Below are positions 56,880 to 64,000 of a stretch of DNA of 64,000 nucleotides, one piece after another. Position numbers and translations under genes: made by a program. The stretch comes from Rhizobiaceae bacterium (GTDB taxonomy: Bacteria; Pseudomonadota; Alphaproteobacteria; Rhizobiales; Rhizobiaceae), in contig JAILWO010000003.1 of the NCBI GenBank assembly GCA_025698895.1, forward strand, positions 682,001 through 746,000. The letters run 5' to 3'. Position 1 is the stretch's first letter, and every line of letters starts with the position of its first letter. The notes below the pieces were generated by a model. The model saw nothing but the letters and a program-made list of their open reading frames with translations, searched no databases and had not been told where the DNA came from.

Positions 56880-58703
56880 TTAAATTGCCGCCGCCGCCCT
56901 TTCCAGCCAGGCGCGGGTGTCGGCGTCGACCATGGGACCGACCTCGGCGATAACGCGGGCGTGATAGGCGTCGAGCCATTCGCGTTCGGCCGCCGACAGC
57001 ATGCCGGCCACGATCAGGCGGCGGTCGAAGGGCGCCAGCGTCAGGGTCTCGAAGGAATGCATGGCGATGTCGCCGCCGGGAATGTCGTGCGCCTCGTCGA
57101 CCACGATCAGGTTCTCCAGACGGATGCCCCAGGCGCCGGGCTTGTAGTAGCCAGGCTCGTTGGACACGATCATGCCGGGCAGGAGCTTCTGGGTGCCCGT
57201 CCTGGCGATGCGCTGCGGCCCTTCATGGACGGCCAGATAGGCGCCGACGCCGTGGCCCGTGCCGTGGGCGAAGTCCAGCCCGGCGCGCCATAGCGCCGCG
57301 CGGGCGAAGGGATCGACGTCGCAGCCCCGCGTGCCCGCCGGAAAGCGCAGCAGCGACACAGCGATCAGCCCCTTGAGCACCATCGTGTAGCGTTCGCGCA
57401 TCTCGTCGGTGGGCTCGCCGACGGCGACGGTGCGGGTGATGTCGGTGGTGCCGTCCTGATACTGGCCGCCTGAATCGACCAGATAGAGCTCGCCGGCGCC
57501 GAGCGTGCGGTTGGTCGGCGTGGTGACGCGATAATGGATGATCGCGCCATTCGGGCCGGAGCCCGAAATCGTGTCGAAGGCGATGTCGCGCAGCGTCGCC
57601 TGCGTCTCCTCGCCCTTGGCTATCCGGAACCCTTCCAGGCGGGTGGCGGCCGCGATCTCGTCCACCGAGCCGGGCTCCTGCGCCTCGAGCCAGGCCAGGA
57701 AGGTGGTAACGGCGGCGCCGTCGCGCCGGTGCGCGGCGCGCGAGCCGGCCAGTTCGGCCGCGTTCTTGGTGGCGCGCGGAATGCGGGCCGGATCCGGCGC
57801 TTCGACCACCGTACCGCCATTGTCGGCGATGAGCCCGCGCAGGCGTTCGGCCGCCAGCGATGGGTCGAGCGCGATCCGCGCGCCGCCCTCGGCCAGCCGG
57901 ACGAGTTCGTCGTTGAGCGCGGACGGGCCGTTCAGATCGGCGAGCTGGGTCAGATAGGCCTCCGTCTCGAGCGGCAGCTTGCGCCTGTCGATGAACAGTC
58001 GCGGCATGCCGTCGGCCGGCAGGATCGCGAAGGCGAGCGCCAGCGGCGTGTGGGCGACGTCGCCGCCGCGGATGTTGAAGGTCCAGGCCACGGAGGACGG
58101 GTCGGTGAGCACGGCATGGTCCGCGCCTGCCTCGCGTATCGCGGCGGCGAGGCGGGCGAGCTTGTCCTTCGCCGGTTCGCCTGCGAACTCGATCGGATGG
58201 ATGAAGACCGGCTCGAGCGGCGGCGGCGGCTGGTCGTCCCAGATCGCGTCGACCAGGTTCTCGCCGAGCGGCATCAGCGTCGCGCCGGCCTTCTTTGCCG
58301 CTTTCTCCAGGTCGCGGACGTCCGAGATCGTGTGTAGCCAGGGATCGAAGCCGACGACCAGTCCCGCGCCGTGGGCGGCCAGCCATTTATGCGGCGGGGT
58401 CTCGACGAGGTTCTCATAGGTGAAGGTCTCGCCGTCGGTCTGGTCGCGCACCTGCAGCGTGTAACGGCCGTCGACGAAGACGATGGCGCGGTCGGCCAGG
58501 ATCAGCGCCGCGCCGGCCGAGCCGGTGAAGCCGGTGAGCCATGCCAGACGCTCGGACCGTCTGGCGACATATTCGCCCTGATGCTCGTCCGCGCGCGGCA
58601 CCAGGAAGGCGTCGACGCCCCGGCGGGCCATCTCGGCGCGCACCAGCGCGACGCGGGCCGGACCGTTCTTCGGGTCGGCGGTCGAATCGAAGGATTGGAA
58701 CAT
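56880..58703 (-). CDS. pepP: Xaa-Pro aminopeptidase (M24, aminopeptidase P)
   Basis: A 607-aa creatinase-fold metallopeptidase removing N-terminal residues before proline. It has two creatinase-like N-terminal domains (VALVRAEMARRGVDAFLVPRADEHQGEYVARRSERLAWLTGFTGSAG) and a C-terminal pita-bread domain. Metal ligands are in YLVDSGGQYQDGTTDITRTVAVG (two Asp), FAHGTGHGVGAYLAVHEGP (His), SNEPGYYKPGAWGIRLENL (Glu) and a final Glu. This three-domain ~600-aa form is the eukaryote-like APP1 type common in rhizobia. The start at 58703 (MFQSFDST) is chosen; an upstream frame adds 37 unlikely residues. Confidence 0.92.
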   Translation of the reverse strand: MFQSFDSTADPKNGPARVALVRAEMARRGVDAFLVPRADEHQGEYVARRSERLAWLTGFTGSAGAALILADRAIVFVDGRYTLQVRDQTDGETFTYENLVETPPHKWLAAHGAGLVVGFDPWLHTISDVRDLEKAAKKAGATLMPLGENLVDAIWDDQPPPPLEPVFIHPIEFAGEPAKDKLARLAAAIREAGADHAVLTDPSSVAWTFNIRGGDVAHTPLALAFAILPADGMPRLFIDRRKLPLETEAYLTQLADLNGPSALNDELVRLAEGGARIALDPSLAAERLRGLIADNGGTVVEAPDPARIPRATKNAAELAGSRAAHRRDGAAVTTFLAWLEAQEPGSVDEIAAATRLEGFRIAKGEETQATLRDIAFDTISGSGPNGAIIHYRVTTPTNRTLGAGELYLVDSGGQYQDGTTDITRTVAVGEPTDEMRERYTMVLKGLIAVSLLRFPAGTRGCDVDPFARAALWRAGLDFAHGTGHGVGAYLAVHEGPQRIARTGTQKLLPGMIVSNEPGYYKPGAWGIRLENLIVVDEAHDIPGGDIAMHSFETLTLAPFDRRLIVAGMLSAAEREWLDAYHARVIAEVGPMVDADTRAWLERAAAAI

Positions 58704-58943
58704 GAAGGAGGAACCCCTGAAACAAGCGGCCGGACGGTAGCCGCAAGGCCGTTCGCGCGCAACGCCGCCGGATGCCGGCCGCGCGACACCTGGGGACTTT
58801 GCTGCATCGCACAATCATTGCCTTCGCACATGCAATAAGCGCATGATAGTCATGCATAATCATACGTGGCGAGATAGGTCAGCATTTCTTACCTTTCGTC
58901 CCGTGGAGGACACGTTCTCCAACGAGACGAAGAGGATATGACA

Positions 58944-59132
58944 ATGGCAACGACGACCAAGGGACGCGGGTTTTTCCGCAACGCAGTCGACGCGCTGGTC
59001 GAGGCCCGTACGCGCCAGGCCGCGCGCTACGTCAACGGCGCGCTGCTGATGCTGGACGACGAGACGCTGAAGGCCAGCGGCTACTCCCGCGAGGAGCTGC
59101 GCCGCAACGGGGCGATCACCGCAGGCTTCTGA
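58944..59132 (+). CDS. Small DUF1127-like protein
   Basis: A 62-aa basic protein. The segment QAARYVNGALLMLDDETLKASGYSREELRRNGA resembles the Arg-rich helix-turn-helix of DUF1127 proteins; in alphaproteobacteria some bind RNA and affect phosphate or stress responses. The start at 58944 sits eight bases from AGAGGA; an ATG at 58938 is too close to that site. The upstream region is unusually AT-rich for this genome (TGCATAATCATACG near 58852), suggesting a strong promoter, and an intrinsic terminator follows. It is a stand-alone, probably highly expressed transcript. Confidence 0.7.
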   Translation: MATTTKGRGFFRNAVDALVEARTRQAARYVNGALLMLDDETLKASGYSREELRRNGAITAGF

Positions 59133-59198
59133 ACGACACTACCAGACAGGACTCCCGCCGGCGGACCTTTTGGGGCCGGGGGCGCGGGAGTTCCAGAA

Positions 59199-59228
59199 GG
59201 GCGGTCCGGAGACGGACCGCCTTTTTTC
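59199..59228 (+). terminator. Rho-independent terminator after the DUF1127-like gene
   Basis: GGCGGTCCG (59200-59208) pairs with CGGACCGCC (59213-59221) around a GAGA tetraloop, followed by TTTTTT (59222-59227). A second, weaker GC hairpin (ACTCCCGC/GCGGGAGT) precedes it at about 59150-59192. It also separates this gene from the convergent prmA. Confidence 0.93.
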
Positions 59229-59242
59229 GTCTCGTGGCTATT

Positions 59243-60103
59243 TCAGCGCTTCAGGTGCAGCGTCGACCAGCCTCCGAGGCGGATCGTGCGCATGTGGCGG
59301 AAGCGCTGACCGACATAGGCGGCGAGCACCGCGTTGCGCTGGCGGTCCAGAATGCCCGACAGCACGACTGATCCGTCCGGCGCGACATGCCGGGCCATGT
59401 CGGGCGCAAGTGCCATGAGCGGGCGCGCCAGGATGTTGGCGACGATCAGGTCATAGGGGGCGTTGCCGGCAATCGTCGCGTGACGAAAGCCGGTGGCGGT
59501 CGCCGTGGCCACGAGTGAGCCGACGCCGTTGTGGCGGGCGTTTTCGGCCGCGACCCGCGTGGCCACCGGGTCGATGTCGGTGGCGAGTACCGGGATGCGC
59601 GCCAGCCGCGCCACCGCGATCGCCAGCACCGCGCTGCCCGCGCCGAGATCGAGCGCCGAGCGCGGGCGTTCGCGCCGCAATATGTCGCCCAGCATCATCA
59701 GACAGCCGGCCGTGGTGCCGTGATGGCCGGTGCCGAAGGCCAGGCCCGCCTCGATTTCGATGGCGACGTCTCCGGCACGCCGCGCCGCGCGGTCATGCGC
59801 GCCATGGACCAGGAAGCGTCCCGCGCGCACGGGCTTCAGGGCCGTCAGAGAGGCGGCGACCCAGTCGATTTCGGGAACCGGCTCGGTTCCGATCTCCCGC
59901 GCCGCGGGCAGGGCGGCGCGGATGCGAGAAAGCATGTGCTGGCCTTCGTCGGCATCGAGCGACACCTCGTCGATTTCGGCATCCTCGTCGACCTCGTTGC
60001 GGTCGAGCGCGAATCCATCGTCCTCGAAGGCGACCTCGAGCGCCGCGAACGCGGCTTCGGCCTCGGCTCGGGGCAGGCGGATGAAATAGCGGGTCTGCGT
60101 CAA
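59243..60103 (-). CDS. prmA: Ribosomal protein L11 methyltransferase PrmA
   Basis: A 286-aa SAM-dependent methyltransferase that trimethylates ribosomal protein L11. The N-terminal L11-binding region (TQTRYFIRLPRAEAEAAFAALEVAFED) is followed by the catalytic domain with GLAFGTGHHGTTAGCLMMLGDIL, SALDLGAGSAVLAIAVARLARIPVLATDIDPVATRVAAENARHNG and YDLIVANILARPLMALAPDM. The last contains the NxL/P-type N-I-L motif. The best start is TTG at 60103, which overlaps the stop of the upstream monooxygenase (TTGA); the next in-frame ATG is far inside the conserved region. Confidence 0.92.
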   Translation of the reverse strand: MTQTRYFIRLPRAEAEAAFAALEVAFEDDGFALDRNEVDEDAEIDEVSLDADEGQHMLSRIRAALPAAREIGTEPVPEIDWVAASLTALKPVRAGRFLVHGAHDRAARRAGDVAIEIEAGLAFGTGHHGTTAGCLMMLGDILRRERPRSALDLGAGSAVLAIAVARLARIPVLATDIDPVATRVAAENARHNGVGSLVATATATGFRHATIAGNAPYDLIVANILARPLMALAPDMARHVAPDGSVVLSGILDRQRNAVLAAYVGQRFRHMRTIRLGGWSTLHLKR

Positions 60104-61227
60104 GTCGGGCTTTCCGAGGTGATCCAGGGCGGATCGGCGGTGTCGAAACCGGTGATGCCGCGCAGGCCGGGTCTGCGAAGCGCCGGGATGCGGAGGAGCA
60201 GCGGCACAATGCAGTTGCGAAGCGTGGTCCGCAGCCGTCCGCGCATCAGCACCATGTCCGTGTTGCGGCGCGTTTCGGCCATGACCGTGCGTACATTGGG
60301 CAGACGCAGGCGCGTGTAGTCGGCCTCGCGATCTTCCGAGATCAGCCAGGCCAGCCAGCATGCGTCCTCGATGCCGAGATTCATGCCGCGCCCGCCGATG
60401 GGCGAGTGGATATGCGCCGCGTCGCCGACCAGAAACACGCCATCGGCCTGCATCTGTTCGACATGGCGGAAGGAGACCTGGAAGTCGGATTCCCAAGGAA
60501 TGTCGGCGATCGCGGCGGGATGGGTGATGCGGTCGCGGTAGTCCGGCAGCGTCGAGACATAGCGCAGCGTATAGGCATCGACCGGGAAACGGGCGAGCAC
60601 CCCGGGATCGAAGAAGCGCGCCTGAGCATAGCTGGCATCGACCGGCGTTTCGTAGCGATAGTCTGCCAGCCAGAACTGCTGTTCCAGCGCTTCGCCGGGG
60701 AAGTCGAGATCAACGACCTTGCGCACCGTCGAATGGGCGCCATCCGCGCCGATGACGAGGTCGAAACCGGCTTCTTCCGTGCCGCTGTCGGGAAGGGCGA
60801 GTTGCACCTGAATGCGCCCCGGCCTGCGCTCCAGCCCGGTGAAGGTCGTGTTCCATTCGGGGCGGATGCCGTGGGTCGCGAGCGTCTCGGCCAGAAGCTC
60901 CTCGGTGCGGACCTGGGGAAGCAGCCTCAGGCCGCGCCACGGCCCCTCATTGTCGATGTCGATGACGGCCAGCCGCCGCTCTCCGGCGAAGATGCGCATC
61001 TGCGAGACGATCTGCGATTCGGCGGCGATGCGCGCTGCCACACCTGAAGGGCCGAGCAGTTGCATGGAGCGTGGATTGACGGCCAGGGCGCGGCTTTCGT
61101 TCGGGGGGCCGAAATCCGCGCCGCGCTCCACCAGGCGGGGACGATGGCCGCGGCGGGCGAGTTCGAGCGCGACGGTCAGCCCGGCCGGTCCCGCGCCGAC
61201 CACGAGGATGGATCGTTCCCGGGGCAT
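60100..61227 (-). CDS. FAD-dependent monooxygenase (aromatic hydroxylase type)
   Basis: A 375-aa group A flavoprotein hydroxylase of the PheA/TfdB/UbiH-like class. It has the dinucleotide fold ILVVGAGPAGLTVALELARRGHRPRLVERG, the DG motif LVIGADGAHSTVRK near residue 158, and the GD motif GVFLVGDAAHIHSPIGGRGMNLGIEDACWLAWLI. The substrate, probably a phenolic or quinone-like compound, is unknown. It lacks the C-terminal thioredoxin-like domain of phenol hydroxylases. It is translationally coupled to prmA, which may be accidental, and lies 3 bp after the sco gene. Confidence 0.88.
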   Translation of the reverse strand: MPRERSILVVGAGPAGLTVALELARRGHRPRLVERGADFGPPNESRALAVNPRSMQLLGPSGVAARIAAESQIVSQMRIFAGERRLAVIDIDNEGPWRGLRLLPQVRTEELLAETLATHGIRPEWNTTFTGLERRPGRIQVQLALPDSGTEEAGFDLVIGADGAHSTVRKVVDLDFPGEALEQQFWLADYRYETPVDASYAQARFFDPGVLARFPVDAYTLRYVSTLPDYRDRITHPAAIADIPWESDFQVSFRHVEQMQADGVFLVGDAAHIHSPIGGRGMNLGIEDACWLAWLISEDREADYTRLRLPNVRTVMAETRRNTDMVLMRGRLRTTLRNCIVPLLLRIPALRRPGLRGITGFDTADPPWITSESPT

Positions 61228-61230
61228 GGA

Positions 61231-61806
61231 TCAGCCGCCGGCGAGCCGCTTGAGCTTGGACAGCGCCGTGTCGGGATTTTCGCCATAGGCGATCGTCCCG
61301 AAGAAGGAGCCGTCCGGACCGAGCAGGATCACGGAAGCGGTGTGATCCATCGTATAGCCGCCGTCGTCGAGCGGGACCTTCTTCCAATAGATGTTGTAGC
61401 CCTTCAGCATGGCCTCGACCTCCTCCTTGCCACCGGTGATGCCGGTGATGCGGTCGGACACGTTCGACACGTAACTGTCCAGGACCTCGGGCGTGTCGCG
61501 CTCCGGATCGACCGTGACGAAATAGGCGCGGACATCCTCCCCCTCCGACCCGAGCTGCTTGAGCCAGCCGTCGAGCTCGAAAAGGGTCGTCGGGCAGATT
61601 TCGGGGCAGTGGGTGAAGCCGAAGAAGACCGCCGTCGGATGGCCCATGAACGCATCGCGGGTGATCTCCTCGCCGGTGTGGTCGACCAGGGCGAACTCCG
61701 AGCCATAGGCTTCGCCGGAGAACTGGCGGGAATACCAGTCCCAGGTCAGATAGCCGACGCCGGCGGCCATCAGAACCAGGATGCCGACAAGAATGGTGCG
61801 CATCAT
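61231..61806 (-). CDS. Sco1/SenC copper chaperone
   Basis: A 191-aa membrane-anchored thioredoxin-fold protein that delivers copper to the CuA site of cytochrome c oxidase. It has an N-terminal anchor (MMRTILVGILVLMAAGVGYLTW), the copper-binding CxxxC in FFGFTHCPEICPTTLFEL, VTVDPERDTPEVLDSYV, and the distal ligand histidine in YTMDHTASVILLGPDG. The start is the first of two tandem ATGs (61806). It lies 31 bp after a small membrane-protein gene on the same strand and 3 bp before the monooxygenase gene. Confidence 0.93.
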   Translation of the reverse strand: MMRTILVGILVLMAAGVGYLTWDWYSRQFSGEAYGSEFALVDHTGEEITRDAFMGHPTAVFFGFTHCPEICPTTLFELDGWLKQLGSEGEDVRAYFVTVDPERDTPEVLDSYVSNVSDRITGITGGKEEVEAMLKGYNIYWKKVPLDDGGYTMDHTASVILLGPDGSFFGTIAYGENPDTALSKLKRLAGG

Positions 61807-61837
61807 CGCTGGACCGTCCGCATGTTCAAGGAAAGAA

Positions 61838-61999
61838 TCAGAAGCACAGCGCCAGGCCGGATTCGACCAGCGCCATGAACATCGCTGCGCCATTGCCCGT
61901 CCAGCCGGCGAAGGCCAGGCCTGTGGCCGCCGCCGCGACCGCGACGAGCGCGGCCAGAAGCCAGAAATGGAAGCTGGTCGAGGGCACCGGCATGTTCAT
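61838..61999 (-). CDS. Small membrane protein upstream of sco
   Basis: A 53-aa hydrophobic protein ([21 protein letters not shown], then a Gly-Trp-Thr-Gly-Asn turn, then AAMFMALVESGLALCF) with two likely membrane segments. Its position directly before the Sco-type gene suggests a role near cytochrome oxidase assembly, but this is inference. The ribosome site is weak. The frame is open further upstream to an ATG at 62092, but that part lacks hydrophobic or family-like character. Confidence 0.5.
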   Translation of the reverse strand: MNMPVPSTSFHFWLLAALVAVAAAATGLAFAGWTGNGAAMFMALVESGLALCF

Positions 62000-62136
62000 G
62001 GCGGCAATGTAGAGCCTGGAGAGGCTTGTTGCCAGAGAGCGAATGGTCGCGCATCGGCGGGACGGATTGAACGCGGACGCCTCGTAACCCATCTTGGTCC
62101 GGCGGCATTCGGGCCGCCCTTGAAAAGGAATGGTCC

Positions 62137-62637
62137 ATGGCGCCCTTCAAGACGTTTGCCCGGGCGGGCGTACTTGCCTTGTCGCTCTTGGCCGGCGTCG
62201 GCATGGCTTCGGCCGAGCAGGTCGGCGAGGTCGGCGTCGACTGGCTGGGCAACGACATCATCGTGGAGGCGATCACCGACCCGAAGGTCGAGGGTGTCAC
62301 CTGCCACGTCTCCTATTTCGAGCGCGGCATTATCGATCGGCTGCAGAAGGGCAACTGGTTCGAGGACCCGTCCAATTCGTCGATCGCCTGCCGCCAGACG
62401 GGACCGATCACGATCGGCGCCATCGAGCTCGACAGGGATGGCGAGGAGGTTTTTAGGCAGGGCATCAGCCTGATCTGGAAGCAGCAGGTGGTCAAGCGCA
62501 TCTACGACCGCAAGAACGACACGCTGATCTATCTATCACACAAGCGCCAGGTTCAGGACGGATCGGCCAAGATGGCGATCTCTACCGTGCCGCTCTACGG
62601 TCAGCAAGTGACCTGGACCGAAGGCCAGCCGGAATAG
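62137..62637 (+). CDS. creA: CreA family protein
   Basis: A 166-aa exported protein of the CreA family, whose function is unknown despite its location in the cre locus of E. coli. The signal peptide MAPFKTFARAGVLALSLLAGVGMASAEQ is cleaved near residue 26. Family blocks are VGVDWLGNDIIVEAITDPKVEGVTCHVSYFERG, SSIACRQTGPI and FRQGISLIWKQQVVKRIYDRKNDTLIYLSHKRQVQDGSAK. Two cysteines (in TCHV and ACRQ) could form a disulfide. The AAAAGGAA ribosome site is good. Monocistronic. Confidence 0.92.
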   Translation: MAPFKTFARAGVLALSLLAGVGMASAEQVGEVGVDWLGNDIIVEAITDPKVEGVTCHVSYFERGIIDRLQKGNWFEDPSNSSIACRQTGPITIGAIELDRDGEEVFRQGISLIWKQQVVKRIYDRKNDTLIYLSHKRQVQDGSAKMAISTVPLYGQQVTWTEGQPE

Positions 62638-62689
62638 GGGCCGACGCAGGCAGCTTGCGTGCCTGAGAACGCGGTTCTAAGCGTTCGGA

Positions 62690-63319
62690 ATGTCCGCCGA
62701 TCCCCGCTTCCTCTCCGACGAACCGCGCATCCATCCGACCGCCGAACTGAAGGGCGTGAAGCTGGGGCGTCACGCCTCGATAGCCGAGCGCGTGATCCTG
62801 CGCGAGGTGACGGTCGGCGACTATTCCTATTTCGAGCGGCACGCCGAGGCGATCTATTCGACCATCGGCAAATTTTGCTCGATCGCCGCCAATACCCGCA
62901 TCAACGCGCTGGAACATCCGCTGGAACGGCCCACCACGCACAAGGTGAGCTACCGGCCGAACGAATATTTCCGCTATCTCGGCGTCGACCAGGAGTTTCG
63001 CGAGCGGCGCCGGCAAAAGCGCGTCACGATCGGCAACGATGTGTGGATCGGGCACGGCGCCGTCATCCTGCCCGGCGTGTCGATCGGCGATGGCGCGGTG
63101 GTCGGCGCCAATGCGGTGGTGACGCGTGACGTCGCGCCCTTCACGATCGTGGCGGGCCAGCCCGCGCGAATCCTGAGGCCGCGGTTCGAGGCCGATATCG
63201 CGCTGCGGCTGGCCGCGCTCGCCTGGTGGGACTGGCCGCCCACGCGGCTCTACGAGGCGATCCCGGACATGCAGGCGTTGCCGATCGAGGTGTTTCTCGA
63301 CAAATGGGAACGCTTGTAA
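62690..63319 (+). CDS. Left-handed beta-helix acetyltransferase (XAT/DapH-like)
   Basis: A 209-aa hexapeptide-repeat acyltransferase of the xenobiotic acetyltransferase group, annotated in phosphonate gene sets as a DapH/DapD/GlmU-related protein. Repeats run from IHPTAELKGVKLGRHASIAERVILREVTVGDYSYFERHAEAIYSTIGKFCSIAANTRINALEHP. The catalytic-type H follows the loop, then RVTIGNDVWIGHGAVILPGVSIGDGAVVGANAVVTRDVAPFTIVAGQPARILRPRF. The acceptor is unknown. No phosphonate genes are adjacent in the visible part. It is 52 bp after creA. Confidence 0.82.
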   Translation: MSADPRFLSDEPRIHPTAELKGVKLGRHASIAERVILREVTVGDYSYFERHAEAIYSTIGKFCSIAANTRINALEHPLERPTTHKVSYRPNEYFRYLGVDQEFRERRRQKRVTIGNDVWIGHGAVILPGVSIGDGAVVGANAVVTRDVAPFTIVAGQPARILRPRFEADIALRLAALAWWDWPPTRLYEAIPDMQALPIEVFLDKWERL

Positions 63320-63405
63320 ACCCATGTTCCCGGATGCCGCCTTGTCTGGCGGGGGGAAATCGGCAATGGTTCGCGAATAACGAATGTTCGTCAGGGAGGA
63401 TATGG

Positions 63406-64000
63406 ATGAACATCTTCGCAAGGTCGCTCGCAATCGCGGCCGCCGCCATCGCCTTTTCCACGGCTTCATTTGCCCAGGACAAATCCGACTGGCCGTCCAG
63501 CTTGACGATCGGCACGGCGAGCCAGGGGGGAACATATTTCGTCTATGGCAATGGGCTGGCCAGTTTCATCGGTGAGAAGCTCGGCATCAATGCCTCGGGC
63601 GAGGTAACGGGCGGGCCGGTCCAGAACGTCACGCTGGTGCAGACCGGCGACCATCTCATGGGCCTGGTCACGATGGGGCCGGCGTTTGAGGCGTGGAAAG
63701 GCGAGAGCGAGCTCGCGCCGGGCGTCGAGCACACGGATATCCGGGCGCTCTTCCCGATGTACCAGACGCCGTTCCAGGTCATCGTGCTCAAGAGCTCGGG
63801 CATCGAATCGGTTTCGGACCTCGACGGCAAGCGCGTCAGCGTCGGCCCGGCGGGCGGCACGCCCGGCACCTACTGGCCGCGCTATTTCGAGACGCTCGGC
63901 ATTTCGCCGGAGGTGAGCTTCGCCGGCGCGGCGGACGCGGCAAGCCAGCTCAAGGACGGGCTGATCGACGCCTTCGCATTCGCGGCCGGCGTGCCGATTT
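63406..64000 (+). CDS. TAXI-type TRAP substrate-binding protein, truncated by window end
   Basis: The first 198 codons of a TRAP-associated extracytoplasmic immunogenic (TAXI) binding protein; the gene runs off the window. The signal peptide MNIFARSLAIAAAAIAFSTASFAQ is followed by the family opening LTIGTASQGGTYFVYGNGLASFI, then LPV-like VTGGPVQNVTLVQTGDHLMGLVTMGPA and SVSDLDGKRVSVGPAGGTPG. The ribosome site is GGGAGGA. A fused TRAP permease gene is expected downstream. The substrate is unknown; TAXI systems often carry glutamate or other carboxylates. Confidence 0.88.
   Translation, partial: MNIFARSLAIAAAAIAFSTASFAQDKSDWPSSLTIGTASQGGTYFVYGNGLASFIGEKLGINASGEVTGGPVQNVTLVQTGDHLMGLVTMGPAFEAWKGESELAPGVEHTDIRALFPMYQTPFQVIVLKSSGIESVSDLDGKRVSVGPAGGTPGTYWPRYFETLGISPEVSFAGAADAASQLKDGLIDAFAFAAGVPI

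Overview
The window is GC-rich (roughly two thirds G+C by eye) chromosomal DNA of an alphaproteobacterium, most likely order Hyphomicrobiales (Rhizobiales), possibly near the Phyllobacteriaceae. The evidence is the complete division and cell wall (dcw) cluster in rhizobial order, an FtsZ with a long Pro/Gln-rich linker, a btaAB betaine-lipid operon, several TRAP and TauT/NitT-type transporters, rhizobial-style palindromic intergenic elements, and a CcrM-like GANTC cluster. The genus cannot be fixed from the sequence alone. No tRNA, rRNA, CRISPR array, prophage or intact insertion sequence was seen.

Region 1 (1-14 kb) is mixed accessory and metabolic DNA. It holds the end of a VapBC-type toxin-antitoxin pair, a three-gene ABC importer, a DUF924 protein, kynureninase, a zinc alcohol dehydrogenase, a MarR-GNAT fusion regulator divergent from a hotdog thioesterase, a lytic transglycosylase, the RNase P RNA gene (rnpB, about 449 nt), a ParDE module, a Cys/Met-metabolism PLP enzyme, an exported cyclase-family hydrolase, a LysR regulator and an SRPBCC protein.

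Region 2 (14-29 kb) carries class I fructose-bisphosphate aldolase and then btaB-btaA, preceded by a three-unit PHO-box-like repeat. A fused 5-oxoprolinase/hydantoinase follows, divergent from a TRAP transporter operon (dctP-dctQ-dctM) that is trailed by a winged-helix regulator and a membrane transporter. Next come a small lipoprotein, an aldo/keto reductase, a TerB/DnaJ (DjlA-like) protein and a peptidoglycan amidase.

Region 3 (29.4-55.5 kb) is the cell envelope core: mraZ-rsmH-ftsL-ftsI-murE-murF-mraY-murD-ftsW-murG-murC-murB, then an intruding MntA/HepT-type (type VII) toxin-antitoxin pair, then ddl-ftsQ-ftsA-ftsZ, a strong terminator, and lpxC-bamD-recN-ligA. Most junctions are 4-nt stop/start overlaps. 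The cluster appears to have a MraZ-repressible promoter in front of mraZ and a second, GANTC-rich promoter region in front of ddl, immediately after the inserted toxin-antitoxin pair.

Region 4 (55.8-64 kb) has azlCD, an Xaa-Pro aminopeptidase, a small DUF1127-like protein with its own terminator, an FAD monooxygenase translationally coupled to prmA (TTG start), a small membrane protein followed by a Sco1-type copper chaperone, creA, a left-handed beta-helix acetyltransferase, and the start of a TAXI-type TRAP binding protein cut by the window edge.

The most interesting signals are the toxin-antitoxin insertion splitting the dcw cluster beside a dense methylation-site array, MraZ boxes inside a recognisable promoter, the PHO-box-like array at btaA, and two places where palindromic repeat DNA has become protein-coding (the C-terminus of BtaB and an internal segment of the oxoprolinase).
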